Assembly: GCA_964534325.1 (NCBI GenBank)
Contig: CAZHOR010000005.1
Coordinates: forward strand, 1 to 64,000
Reading direction: 5' to 3'
Length of the DNA stretch: 64,000 bases
Source of the DNA: JdFR-22 sp964534325
GTDB lineage: Archaea > Halobacteriota > Archaeoglobi > Archaeoglobales > Archaeoglobaceae
The number at the start of each line of letters is the position of its first letter. Position 1 is the first letter of the stretch. The position numbers and the translations under genes are program-made. Below the pieces are notes generated by a model, which was not told where the DNA came from, did not search any database, and saw only the letters and a program-made list of their open reading frames with translations. Below, piece after piece: positions 45,002 to 54,217 of the stretch.

Positions 45002-45385
45002 ATGGAAAAAGAAATTAAATTTGATAAGGACAAACACAACTACTACAAAGGGAATGAAGTGACGCAGGAGACTGACAAAGAAGGCCTGGACACCATTGTA
45101 GAGACCCCCCGCATGAATTTCAAGGAAAGACACGAGAAAGTCCTCAAGATCATATCACGTAACGGCATTTGTCCTATCCTTTTCACTCTTGACTCAAAAC
45201 CGATGAAGTTCTCGGAATTGATGTTCGAGACCAGACTCAACCCCGGAGTGGTGGACAGACACCTCAAAGTACTCTCAGATATGGGTATAGTGGAGAGAGA
45301 AGATAACTATTATCAATTAACTGAAAACGGAAAGAAGGTCATTCCCGTAATCGAGGAATTCCTGACCATCATGGAAAAACTGTAA
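45002..45385 (+). CDS. Winged-helix regulator
   Basis: 127 residues. A charged 40-residue N-terminus precedes a winged helix (LKIISRNGICPILFTL, recognition helix LNPGVVDRHLKVLSDMGIV, wing EDNYYQL, then TENGKKVIPVIEEF). ArsR/MarR/HxlR-like. A TATA-like element and AT-rich tract lie just upstream, possibly leaderless. Target unknown. Confidence 0.72.
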   Translation: MEKEIKFDKDKHNYYKGNEVTQETDKEGLDTIVETPRMNFKERHEKVLKIISRNGICPILFTLDSKPMKFSELMFETRLNPGVVDRHLKVLSDMGIVEREDNYYQLTENGKKVIPVIEEFLTIMEKL

Positions 45386-45444
45386 ACATAAAAATAACCA
45401 GTCCTTAAAACTTTTTTACTCTGTGTTCTTTCACAGCATCCGCT

Positions 45445-46899
45445 CTATTCTTCCAGTTCGATGCCTACAGCGGAGAGAAATCGCTTCTTTATTGCTTCGG
45501 TTATGAGCTTGTTGACCGCTTCCTTATCTGAAGCACCTCCAAAGATACCCAGTGGTATCTGACCTCCGGCTGAGTGTGCATGCCCGCCAGCACTACCTAC
45601 TTCACCGAATATCTTGTTGAGGATGTCACCAATGTTTATTCTTACGTCCTTATTCCTGGCAGAGATATATACTCTCTCTTTTACTATACCGAAGACCAGG
45701 ACTGTGGAGATACCCTCTAACCTCATCAGAAAGTCGGCAGCCTGAGGAAGAGCGTCCCTGTCGTTAATGAACCCTGCAGACGATATGAGAAAACTGGAAT
45801 ATACTTGCCTGTTCTTTATTGCCGTGCCCAAAATGTCCAGGGTCTCTGTGGATATAGCCGGACCTTCCATCTTCTCTATCAGCTCATTATCCACAAACGG
45901 GTAGAGGAAGGCAGCTGCAGAGAAGTCAGCAGTCTTGGTATTCTTCTTGAAGTTATCGGTCTCGGACTTCAGCCCGAAGAACAGAACTGTGGCGAGAGTT
46001 CTGCTGGGACTTATTTTCAGCTCTTTAAGGTATTCGGTCACAATAGTTGCCGTTGCCCCCACTTCCTCTCTGATATCCCGGTATTCTGTCTCCACTCCCG
46101 AAGCGGGGTGATGGTCTATAACGATGTTCATTTTGGTGTCCACAGGTATGGAGTTGTTCGTTCCAGGAGCCGAAGCATCTACCAGAGCAAATTTAGAGTA
46201 ATCGGAAAGACTGACATCGTTCCCTCTCTTCAACGGTATCTCCAGAATGTTCACCATTGCCCTGTTCTCCTGGTGGAATATCTCTCCAAAATAGATTATA
46301 TCCGCCTCTACTCCGTAGTGTTTGGCTATCTCTTTCAAAGCGAGAGCAGATGATATGGCATCGGGGTCGGGGTTATCGTGAGTGAAAATGGCCAGACTCT
46401 TACCTTTAGCACCTTCAAGGACCTCCTTGAACTTCTTGATCTTTCTTGAGGTCTCGATCCTGCCCACTGCATTGATGACCGTATATCTCATTGCTTCGGC
46501 CTTGATGACCACGTAATCTGCTCCCGCCTGCTCCAATTCCTTCCTGGATTTGGGGTCCTCACCCCTTGTGACGAGGAACACATCTTTGTTGATCTTTCTA
46601 ACTGATTCTACAGCCTTTTTATTAATCTCAATATTTGAGGTGAGAACCAAAATTGATGAAACATTTGATAGATCAAGTTCAGAATAGAGGTCTTTATCGG
46701 CAGCATCACCCTGGATAGCGTCATACTGCTCATCCCGGAGCATTTCAACCCTTTCCTTGGAGGGGTCGATGGCAAGAACTTTCTTGTTCCTCTTGTACAG
46801 CTCTTTTATCACACCGTATCCCAGGCTTCCGCAACCGATAACTATGTAATCGTAGTTTTTATCTTCAGTTTCTTCCTCCGCAACCTCATTTTCTACCAT
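45445..46899 (-). CDS. RCK (TrkA-N)-DHH-DHHA1 phosphoesterase
   Basis: 484 residues. N-terminal RCK/Rossmann domain (about 15-145; VIGCGSLGYGVIKEL) fused to a DHH phosphoesterase (FTHDNPDPDAISSA, VDASAPG, IDHHPA) and a C-terminal DHHA1 (GGHAHSAGGQIPLG). DHH proteins hydrolyse short oligoribonucleotides or cyclic dinucleotides; the RCK part could sense NAD or cyclic-di-AMP. Fusion proteins of this form occur in archaea. Substrate unknown. Confidence 0.9.
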   Translation of the reverse strand: MVENEVAEEETEDKNYDYIVIGCGSLGYGVIKELYKRNKKVLAIDPSKERVEMLRDEQYDAIQGDAADKDLYSELDLSNVSSILVLTSNIEINKKAVESVRKINKDVFLVTRGEDPKSRKELEQAGADYVVIKAEAMRYTVINAVGRIETSRKIKKFKEVLEGAKGKSLAIFTHDNPDPDAISSALALKEIAKHYGVEADIIYFGEIFHQENRAMVNILEIPLKRGNDVSLSDYSKFALVDASAPGTNNSIPVDTKMNIVIDHHPASGVETEYRDIREEVGATATIVTEYLKELKISPSRTLATVLFFGLKSETDNFKKNTKTADFSAAAFLYPFVDNELIEKMEGPAISTETLDILGTAIKNRQVYSSFLISSAGFINDRDALPQAADFLMRLEGISTVLVFGIVKERVYISARNKDVRINIGDILNKIFGEVGSAGGHAHSAGGQIPLGIFGGASDKEAVNKLITEAIKKRFLSAVGIELEE

Positions 46900-46990
46900 C
46901 TTTCTTACTCTGGATAGATGTTATTTAAAAATTTAGCTTCTAACTCCATATCACAAAACTGTTTTATCATTTTATTTTAGTGTAAAACAT

Positions 46991-47269
46991 ATGAGTTTAA
47001 ACCACATCCAGACGCAAATAAAAGAAAAATACCATGAAACCGATGCGAACTCCGGACACCTCTTTTTACTGGCAGTATTTTTTGAAGAAGTCGGTGAACT
47101 CGCAGAAGCCGTCAGAAAAGAAAATAAAAACGAAATCCAGCAGGAACTCACTGACGTCCTCTTCATGACCCTGAGCTTAGCGAACCTCTACGGGATCGAG
47201 CTGGAAGAACCTCTCAAAAAGAAGTACATTGAGGGAGACCCCAGCGACAGGTGGGACCTGCCCCGCTGA
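46991..47269 (+). CDS. MazG-type nucleotide pyrophosphohydrolase
   Basis: 92 residues. The single MazG helix set has EEVGELAEAVRKE and ELTDVLFMTLSLAN, with the acidic metal ligands. House-cleaning NTP pyrophosphatase, probably dimeric or tetrameric. Divergent from the RCK-DHH gene, convergent with RFC-L. Confidence 0.88.
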   Translation: MSLNHIQTQIKEKYHETDANSGHLFLLAVFFEEVGELAEAVRKENKNEIQQELTDVLFMTLSLANLYGIELEEPLKKKYIEGDPSDRWDLPR

Positions 47270-47310
47270 AAATAGGGCTAAGAACCTAAAAAACCTAAGT
47301 TGGAAACAGG

Positions 47311-48840
47311 TTAAGAGAAGAAGTCCAGAGTGGCGTTCGCATCCTTACTCTTTTTCTCATCCTTATACTCCTCGCCCTTTGACTGTTCAGCCTCTTCCTT
47401 TGGCTTCTCCTCCCTATCTTCCGATCCTTTTTTCTCTTCTTCTTTTTCTTTTCCTTTCTTTCTTTGTTTTGGCTTTGAAGTTGATTTAGACTTTACCTGT
47501 GATCCCGATTTGAATGGCTGAAATGGAGCTTCTTCCTCTCCTTTTCCTTCTTGCTCTTTGACCTCTCTCATGGTCTCCATCATTTCTTCAGCCCTTTTTT
47601 CATCTCCCATGATGAATACCAAATCCTCTTCATCGAATTCATAGAAGGCAGCTATCCCGGCAGCCCTCTCGTTATCCAGTGTGGAGAGGAGCATGGACAC
47701 CGCATAATACATTTCGGAGTAAGCTGATTTTTTGGACAGGTGGGATTTTCTTCCTATCTTGGCCAGGATCTTATCCAGCTTGGTCCTGCGGGATTTGGTC
47801 TGGAACAGCTTTTTCCATACTTCCGGGCGTCTGTATTTAGTGAATCCCCCTCTCTCTTCGTCCTTGACCTGCTGCACGCCTGCCGTGATGAGGTAACCCG
47901 CATACTTCCACAGTCTGTAGTATTGCCTCCTCCTGACTCTGCTCAGAAAGATGTCCGCGTTGGACAGGACCATGTATCCTCTAAAGAGGTCTTCGCCGGA
48001 GTAGTCCAGGGGCAGATTTTCTTCCATCCACGCTATAAGGTCTTCAGGGGTCTCATCCAGCTGCATGGAATCGTAATACACTTCAGGGTCCAACTTCTTG
48101 AACACTTTGACCAGCACCTTGAATATGTCCCCTTCTTGAGTCCGTTTTGCCAGCTTAACGTCTTCAGCCTTAACCCTGGTCTTTCTGCGGGCGATAGCCT
48201 GGAGGTCGTTGATGGCGGCCCTCAAATCCCCTCCAGAGTTATCGGCTATGGCCTTAAGAGCATCCTTATTGGCTTCTAGCCCTTCCTGTTTAACGATCCT
48301 GGATAGGACTGAGGCTATCTGATTGGGAGTTAATCTCCTGAAGGTGACCACCTTGCACAGATTCCTCAAGCTGGGTGATAGCTTGTAGGGCTCGTTGGCG
48401 ATGAGGATGAATGGCTGAGGGGGGTTTCTCTTCAGGATCTTCCTTAGAGCGCTTTCCCCACCATAATCTTCTCTTCCGTGGATGTTATCCACTTCATCCA
48501 GTATAAGCAATCGGTGATTGGTTGTTCCACCCTCGAATACCGAGCTGAATGCGCCTTCTCCCACGATGCGGTTGATGATCTTCAGGTTCCTCTGGTCACT
48601 GGCATTCAATTCGGTAGGTTCCCATCCGTAGGTGTTCGCTACAGCCAGGGCAATGGATGTCTTTCCCAATCCCGGTGGACCGGCTAAAAGAAGGGGTTTT
48701 TGCTTGTTGCCTTTTTTCCACTCTTCAGCCCAGCTGACGATGGGTTCAACAACTTTTTTCCCCGCAACAACATCATCAATCGTTTTGGGCCGGTATTTCT
48801 CCACCCAGAGAAGCCCCTGATTTCCTTCCTCTGAACTCAT
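47311..48840 (-). CDS. rfcL: Replication factor C large subunit
   Basis: 509 residues. AAA+ clamp loader: Walker A AGPPGLGKT (53-61), Walker B LLILDEVDNI, lacking the SRC of small subunits. The C-terminal 80 residues are a disordered Lys/Glu-rich tail ending DANATLDFFS, which fits a PIP box (x-x-h-x-F-F) for PCNA. Partner rfcS is not in the window. Confidence 0.95.
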   Translation of the reverse strand: MSSEEGNQGLLWVEKYRPKTIDDVVAGKKVVEPIVSWAEEWKKGNKQKPLLLAGPPGLGKTSIALAVANTYGWEPTELNASDQRNLKIINRIVGEGAFSSVFEGGTTNHRLLILDEVDNIHGREDYGGESALRKILKRNPPQPFILIANEPYKLSPSLRNLCKVVTFRRLTPNQIASVLSRIVKQEGLEANKDALKAIADNSGGDLRAAINDLQAIARRKTRVKAEDVKLAKRTQEGDIFKVLVKVFKKLDPEVYYDSMQLDETPEDLIAWMEENLPLDYSGEDLFRGYMVLSNADIFLSRVRRRQYYRLWKYAGYLITAGVQQVKDEERGGFTKYRRPEVWKKLFQTKSRRTKLDKILAKIGRKSHLSKKSAYSEMYYAVSMLLSTLDNERAAGIAAFYEFDEEDLVFIMGDEKRAEEMMETMREVKEQEGKGEEEAPFQPFKSGSQVKSKSTSKPKQRKKGKEKEEEKKGSEDREEKPKEEAEQSKGEEYKDEKKSKDANATLDFFS

Positions 48841-48915
48841 GACTAACTTTCCTCTGTTTTACTGGATATAAGTATTTGGCCAAAATTTTTAATGCTATTC
48901 TACGAATTTACAGGG

Positions 48916-50187
48916 ATGGTGAAAGTTCACATCGAGACCTATGGATGCACCATGAACCAGGCAGATTCCGACATAATGAGGGGTATCATCTCCCAAAAAC
49001 ATCAGCTTGCAGAAGAAGGAGTAAAAGATGCTGACATAGTAGTTCTGAACACCTGCGGTGTCATCGATTTCACGGAAAGGAAGATCCTGAGAAGGATCGA
49101 CGAACTAAAAGCCGGAAAAAAGGTCGTGGTTGCTGGATGCCTTCCCAAGATATCCCATGAGAGGATCAAAGAGGTCTCGGATGTTGTAGTAGGGACCAAC
49201 GTCTATGATATAGATAAGGCGATCGATTGTGCAGTAAAAGGAGAGAACAAATCTTTCATAAATAAAGCAGATGCTGACAAAGCAGGGCTGTGCGGCCTGA
49301 AGCATAGATTGGCCAACAATGCTATAGCTATAGTATCTATCTCTGAGGGGTGTCTGGGTCACTGCACTTTCTGTGCCACCAGGAGGGCGAGGGGAAGGCT
49401 CAAGAGCTTCAGCATAGAGAACATTGTAAGAGAAATAGAAGGGGCTGTTGAGCAGGGTTTTAAGGAGATACAGTTGACCTCTCAGGATACGGGAGCCTAC
49501 GGGCTGGATAAGAACAAATACGAGCTCCCGGATTTGTTATCGGCAATCACGGAGATAAACGGGGAGTTCAGGGTTAGAGTGGGGATGATGAATCCTGAGC
49601 ACGCTCTCAACAATGTTGAAGAGCTCGTAAGTGCTTTTAAGAGTGAAAAGATATATAAGTTCTTGCACGTTCCCGTGCAGAGCGGAGATAACCGGCTACT
49701 GGATGATATGGGTAGAGACCACTCCGCCGAAGACTTTAAACAGTTCGTCTCCCACTTCAGGAAGAGCTTCAAGGACGTTATGGTATCTACTGATATAATT
49801 GTGGGGTTCCCCACCGAAGACGAAGGCTCCTTCCAAAAGAGCTACGAGCTCATAAAAGAAGTTGAGCCCCAGATAGTCAACATAACCCGTTACTCACCCC
49901 GACATGGGACCTCAGCATACAGGTTAAAGGATATTCCCGACTGGATCAAGAAAGAGAGGTCCAGAAAGCTAACCCGATTGTGTAAACAGATCAGCCATTC
50001 AACCAATAGAAGATTTGTGGGCAGTAAGCAACAGGTACTGGCCACCAGAAACGGTAAAAACGGGACCATCCTGTCCAGGACCGGTTCTTATCGCCCCGTA
50101 ATACTCCAAAAAGCAGAGATCGGAGAGTTCTACGATGTAAAGATAGCCGATTTCGCGGAAAACTACCTGGTAGGAGAGATAGTTTAA
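48916..50187 (+). CDS. tRNA (t6A37) methylthiotransferase, archaeal MtaB/CDKAL1 type
   Basis: 423 residues from ATG 48916, chosen because family members begin with this VKVHIETYGC; an ATG at 48892 would add eight residues. UPF0004 domain Cys11, Cys47, Cys75; radical SAM cluster Cys146-x3-Cys150-x2-Cys153; C-terminal TRAM domain (about 365-423). It makes ms2t6A at position 37 of ANN-decoding tRNAs. Confidence 0.92.
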   Translation: MVKVHIETYGCTMNQADSDIMRGIISQKHQLAEEGVKDADIVVLNTCGVIDFTERKILRRIDELKAGKKVVVAGCLPKISHERIKEVSDVVVGTNVYDIDKAIDCAVKGENKSFINKADADKAGLCGLKHRLANNAIAIVSISEGCLGHCTFCATRRARGRLKSFSIENIVREIEGAVEQGFKEIQLTSQDTGAYGLDKNKYELPDLLSAITEINGEFRVRVGMMNPEHALNNVEELVSAFKSEKIYKFLHVPVQSGDNRLLDDMGRDHSAEDFKQFVSHFRKSFKDVMVSTDIIVGFPTEDEGSFQKSYELIKEVEPQIVNITRYSPRHGTSAYRLKDIPDWIKKERSRKLTRLCKQISHSTNRRFVGSKQQVLATRNGKNGTILSRTGSYRPVILQKAEIGEFYDVKIADFAENYLVGEIV

Positions 50188-50259
50188 TCTTACTGCAGTT
50201 TACTCCTAATGCTAATCCATTTTCTTTAAGATTATATATCACGTAATCCTTTTCTTGGC

Positions 50260-50658
50260 ATGAACCACAAGCTGCTCCAATTCCTGGAGGGAGATAATTT
50301 TAGAAAGCATTTGGGTGTGGATATAGTTGAGATACGGGAGGGTTATGCATCGGTGGCGGGAACAGTGAGAGAAGAATATACCAATTTCCACAATACTGTT
50401 CACGGCTCCTTCTTGATAGCTATGGGGGATTTTGCCCTCGGAATGGCCGCAAATTCGGACAACGTTAAAAGGTTCGCTGTCACCATCAAAATGGATTTCT
50501 ACAAACCTGCTTACGCAGGGGACAAACTTATGGCCGAATCTGAAAAAGTGCATGGTGGCTGGAGGGTTGGATTCTACAAGACCAGGGTCTTCAAGGACGG
50601 AGAGGTCATTGCAGAAGGAGATGCAATCTCTTACGGTAAAGGTGAAATAATAAAATAA
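50260..50658 (+). CDS. PaaI-type hotdog thioesterase
   Basis: 132 residues. A single hotdog domain with the characteristic NFHNTVHGSFLIAMGDFALGMAAN segment split across the central helix (HG and D). Hydrolyses acyl-CoA thioesters; substrate unknown. Same strand as neighbours. Confidence 0.85.
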   Translation: MNHKLLQFLEGDNFRKHLGVDIVEIREGYASVAGTVREEYTNFHNTVHGSFLIAMGDFALGMAANSDNVKRFAVTIKMDFYKPAYAGDKLMAESEKVHGGWRVGFYKTRVFKDGEVIAEGDAISYGKGEIIK

Positions 50659-50680
50659 AGTAGAGGCTGAGGACCAGTTA

Positions 50681-51157
50681 ATGCTGCCTGAAATAGAGGA
50701 AATGGTTGCTGAATGGAAAAACTACCTCAAGAAGCAAAAGGGTTACTTGGAGGGGGATTTCGTGCACAAACTCTCCAGGACAGTTACAGTTAACGGTGAA
50801 GAGCACGAGATGACTGCAGAGCTGGCTCTAAAGCTTGATGGAGCAAATCTCATGCTCCTCAAATTCGAGCGCTCTAACCGGCCTCTGGTACCTCTGGAAA
50901 GAAGAACAGCGTCTATCGCCAGAGTGATAGACTCCCGCCCATTTCCCTTCGCCTTCCTGACCAACGGAAATGATTCCGTTTTTATAGATGTTGTAAAAGG
51001 GAAAACCAGCTATGAGTTCAAAATACCATCGAGAACTGAATCATCCGGGATATTGAAGGAATTAAGCATCCCAGAACTTTCGGAAGAAGAAAAACAAAGA
51101 GAAGAAAGGATCTTCGCCACTTTTGACTCCCTCAAATGCGAAACCTGCGAAGAGTGA
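50681..51157 (+). CDS. HSDR_N-like nuclease-fold protein
   Basis: 158 residues. A segment with LKLDGANLMLLKFERS and RVIDSRPFPFAFLTNGNDSVFIDV resembles the HsdR N-terminal (PD-(D/E)xK-like) domain found in stand-alone archaeal proteins. The catalytic Lys in the usual E-x-K position is not evident (LKFE). No partner HsdM/S, so a restriction role is unlikely. Follows the thioesterase closely. Confidence 0.5.
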   Translation: MLPEIEEMVAEWKNYLKKQKGYLEGDFVHKLSRTVTVNGEEHEMTAELALKLDGANLMLLKFERSNRPLVPLERRTASIARVIDSRPFPFAFLTNGNDSVFIDVVKGKTSYEFKIPSRTESSGILKELSIPELSEEEKQREERIFATFDSLKCETCEE

Positions 51158-51196
51158 CCATATTCTTCGAACACTCTTACTCTTGATCAAGTTACG

Positions 51197-51859
51197 CTAA
51201 CCAAATTTTAGTCTGTCCTCTCTTAGCCCTCTTTTGATCAAGTAGGCCACAATGTAGATATTTAACAGGATGAGCAATACCTGGATGGAGATGAATGCTT
51301 GGTTTTGTTGTGCTATTGAAGCTGTGTAATTCCACAAAAAGTGGAGAGACATAGCCACCAGCAATAGAACGGGAAGAGCTTTGTATGACTTTTTTTCGGA
51401 TCTTAGACCGTATCCTACTCCTACGGTTGCGGTCCACACTGCGTGGGCGATTGGAGTTAAAAATGCTCTAACTAAAGTTATGCCTGCCCCAAATCCCAGC
51501 CCGTAGAAGAGGTTTTCTGTAGCGGCAAAACCCAGACCAGCGGCCGTTCCATAGACCACACCATCCATGATTCCATCCATCTCTCCTGCCTTGTAGGGGA
51601 CTCTCACCACGAAAGCCTTGGCAGGTTCTTCCACCAAAGCCGCGACCAGGGCTACGGTAAGTGCGGTGCTGGGGATGGACTGGAAGATCAAATTCTCCAG
51701 AAAAATGGCAATAACTACAGAATTTATTGCTCCGTAGATAAAGGTTAATATTACGTATCTCCTGGGCTCGGGCTCGTATTTATCTTTGTGATAAAAATAC
51801 CACAGCAAAGCAATGCTGGGAGCGTATGCCAGAACTGCAATAACCGCAAGAGTATGCAT
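51197..51859 (-). CDS. prsW: PrsW-family membrane protease
   Basis: 220 residues, about eight transmembrane helices. Motifs EEPAKA (Glu77, Glu78), GLGFAATEN (Glu115, Asn116) and IAHAVW (His139) match the CAAX-like glutamic protease PrsW. In Bacillus it cleaves an anti-sigma factor; here no sigma system, so the substrate is unknown. Confidence 0.85.
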   Translation of the reverse strand: MHTLAVIAVLAYAPSIALLWYFYHKDKYEPEPRRYVILTFIYGAINSVVIAIFLENLIFQSIPSTALTVALVAALVEEPAKAFVVRVPYKAGEMDGIMDGVVYGTAAGLGFAATENLFYGLGFGAGITLVRAFLTPIAHAVWTATVGVGYGLRSEKKSYKALPVLLLVAMSLHFLWNYTASIAQQNQAFISIQVLLILLNIYIVAYLIKRGLREDRLKFG

Positions 51860-51890
51860 TGAGTTTGGACTATCTTTTTCTTATTAATAT

Positions 51891-51925
51891 TTTAGGTTTA
51901 GGTTTAGGTTTAGGTTGAGGTTAGG
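51891..51925. repeat. TTTAGG hexamer array
   Basis: Four exact tandem copies of TTTAGG (51891-51914) followed by TTGAGG and TTAGG. It lies 30 nt upstream of the prsW start (on the other strand) and before the TPR gene. Too short to be a telomere or CRISPR; slippage product or regulatory element. Confidence 0.75.
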
Positions 51926-52039
51926 ATAAATCTTCACTTGTTCTTGTTTGTTTGTGGAGCTTTAGTGCAAAATTTGGAGTAGAATGATAAGCGTAACCTT
52001 TAAGAGTGCAAACCGCATCAACCCCGTGCAGGTGTTATT

Positions 52040-53638
52040 ATGGGAGAAAATATGGAAAATGTTGAAGAAGAATCAGCCCTTAAATCGTTTGTTAATGAAT
52101 TAATTGATAGAAATAAGGATAAGTTGAGCCCTGAAGATTATAACTCACTCCAGGAAATCACTGAGGATGAAAAATTGCTGAAAGAAGTTGTTGAGCTTTT
52201 ATTAAGTGATGAAGCTTTATCACTTCTGAAGTATTTATCGGTTATCGATGAGGACATCGACTATGAGAGTCTTAAGGACGTTTATAACAATTTCGACAAC
52301 CTGGAAGAGCTTATTGACGAGCTGGCTCAAATAGGACTGCTTAAGACAGAGAACAATGTAATAGCTTTCGCCTCTCCTGAAGCGAAAGAGGTGTTCAAAG
52401 AAGGCAGAAAAGAACATCACTCCCTCGCATATCACTACTACTCCAAAAAAGCTGAAGAAAGCGAGAAACCTGAGTTCAGTGTCAGGTCTCTGCAGCACAG
52501 TGCAGCTGCCGGGCATGTAGATGATGCTCTCAAACTATTCTTCGAATTGAGCAAGAACCCCGGAAAGAATGCTGAAGATATCACAGAAGCTGGAGAGAAG
52601 CTTACAGAGTATGTAGAAGGTACTAATGAGGGTGAAATCCTGAAGAGGCTGAGTAGCATCTATTTCGATATCGGGAAGTTAACTAAGGCTAAAGAACATT
52701 ACACTCGCGCCATGGAACTCTATATGGAGTTTTCGCACCAGGATGCGGAGAAATACATGCCCGAGCTGGCCAAGATCATAAACAATCTGGGGAACGTTTG
52801 CAGGTATAAGGGAGACGATGAAGAAGCCGAAAAGCATTTCAAGTGGGCTGCAAGGGTTTTTACGGAGCTGAGTATGCCCGAGAGCCTTGCTGTCACTTTA
52901 GAGAACATGGGAACGTTTTACATGGATCTGAAAAGATACGATGAGGCAGAGGACCTGTTCAAGCAGGTCCTTGAGCTGAGAAAAGATGTGCTCCAGGGAG
53001 AGAATATTCCCGGAATAGCTACAGGTTATCACAATCTTGCTGCCGTATATAAGATGCAGGAAAGAGTGGAAGATGCGGAGAACACCTATAAAGAATTGAT
53101 CGATTTTCTGGACAAGAACGCCTCAGAAAACGAAAGAGCATTTATTGCGGAAGCCAAGAACGGTCTGGCAGCATATTATGCCAAACTGGGGAGACCTGAT
53201 GATGCACTGGAGGTCGTTCATGATATACTGAAAGACCTGGAGCTCCTTCCAGAGATACGTACGGGTGTTTATCTGACAGCTGCGAAGGCTCAGGAGCAAA
53301 AAGGGGAGAATGAGCTCGCGGCCGACCTATACATGAAGGCTGCTTCACTCTCATTCATACTCTTCAGGACCTACGGAATATACATCTCCAACTTCCTGTA
53401 CTACCTGGAAAAAGTAGAAGAGCTGGCCACCGGTAAGCTGAGGGGAGATGCGTCTCTCATGAGACTTGGGATCCTCAAGAACTACTATGGAGAGAAGAAA
53501 ATGGAGATCCACGAAATAGAGTGCGGAGAAAGGGGTCAGATGATTCTTCAAGCAGTCAAGGGAAAAAGTATCAGCAACTTTAAAGTTGAATCTCAGGAAG
53601 ACAAGGCGGCATATATTATAGCGAATGATATTCGCTAA
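52040..53638 (+). CDS. TPR repeat protein
   Basis: 532 residues (the ATG at 52055 is an alternative start). An N-terminal wHTH-like or helical domain (about 1-130) precedes about six TPRs (for example AKEHYTRAMELYMEF, EKHFKWAARVF, EAEDLFKQVLEL, AENTYKELIDF, DALEVVHDIL). Protein-interaction scaffold; a possible signalling role. GCAGGTG stands before the ATG. Unknown partner. Confidence 0.82.
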   Translation: MGENMENVEEESALKSFVNELIDRNKDKLSPEDYNSLQEITEDEKLLKEVVELLLSDEALSLLKYLSVIDEDIDYESLKDVYNNFDNLEELIDELAQIGLLKTENNVIAFASPEAKEVFKEGRKEHHSLAYHYYSKKAEESEKPEFSVRSLQHSAAAGHVDDALKLFFELSKNPGKNAEDITEAGEKLTEYVEGTNEGEILKRLSSIYFDIGKLTKAKEHYTRAMELYMEFSHQDAEKYMPELAKIINNLGNVCRYKGDDEEAEKHFKWAARVFTELSMPESLAVTLENMGTFYMDLKRYDEAEDLFKQVLELRKDVLQGENIPGIATGYHNLAAVYKMQERVEDAENTYKELIDFLDKNASENERAFIAEAKNGLAAYYAKLGRPDDALEVVHDILKDLELLPEIRTGVYLTAAKAQEQKGENELAADLYMKAASLSFILFRTYGIYISNFLYYLEKVEELATGKLRGDASLMRLGILKNYYGEKKMEIHEIECGERGQMILQAVKGKSISNFKVESQEDKAAYIIANDIR

Positions 53639-53715
53639 AATTTTTAAGATACAGAGGTTGTAAAACTTTATCCACAGAAAGATATATAAAGGTCTTTTAA
53701 ACAAACTATTATAAA

Positions 53716-54186
53716 ATGCCAGAACGAGACATTCTTCTGGAAAGGCTAAGGAAAAAGCTAAGTCAAAAGGAGAAGGAAGTTGAGGAGCTGAAAAGAATGA
53801 CAACTTTTAATGATAGTAAAGTTGAGGAAATCAAGAGTGAATTACTAAAAGAACTTCAAAATGAGCAGGGGAACAAAAAGATAAGGGAGCTTGAAGCCAA
53901 GATCGTTGAGCTCAACAAGACCGTATCGAGCCTCACTTCTGATGTCCTATACCTTAAAGAGGAGCTGGCGAAAGCTAAGCCCGATGAAAAACCTAATATC
54001 GAGAGACGCCAGATAAACCTTGGTGGGAGACAATCAGAAGGTAATGAAGATACCGAAAGTAAAGAAAAAGGTTCTGACGGGATCATTAGGGCTGATCCCG
54101 AGGTTGACACACCTGACTCCAAAGAAGAAAAAGACTTAGAGAAACAGAAAGAAGAACAAAAAGTGGATATTATAGTGTGCGACTAA
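53716..54186 (+). CDS. Coiled-coil protein preceding smc
   Basis: 156 residues. Residues 1-95 are coiled coil; 96-150 are a Ser/Glu/Lys-rich disordered tail; it ends KVDIIVCD, a short hydrophobic tip. It starts 32 nt before smc and in the same direction. A role with the SMC complex is inferred from position only. No family recognised. Confidence 0.6.
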   Translation: MPERDILLERLRKKLSQKEKEVEELKRMTTFNDSKVEEIKSELLKELQNEQGNKKIRELEAKIVELNKTVSSLTSDVLYLKEELAKAKPDEKPNIERRQINLGGRQSEGNEDTESKEKGSDGIIRADPEVDTPDSKEEKDLEKQKEEQKVDIIVCD

Positions 54187-54217
54187 CTCGATCAACCCAA
54201 CCAGACCAACCGGGCAA

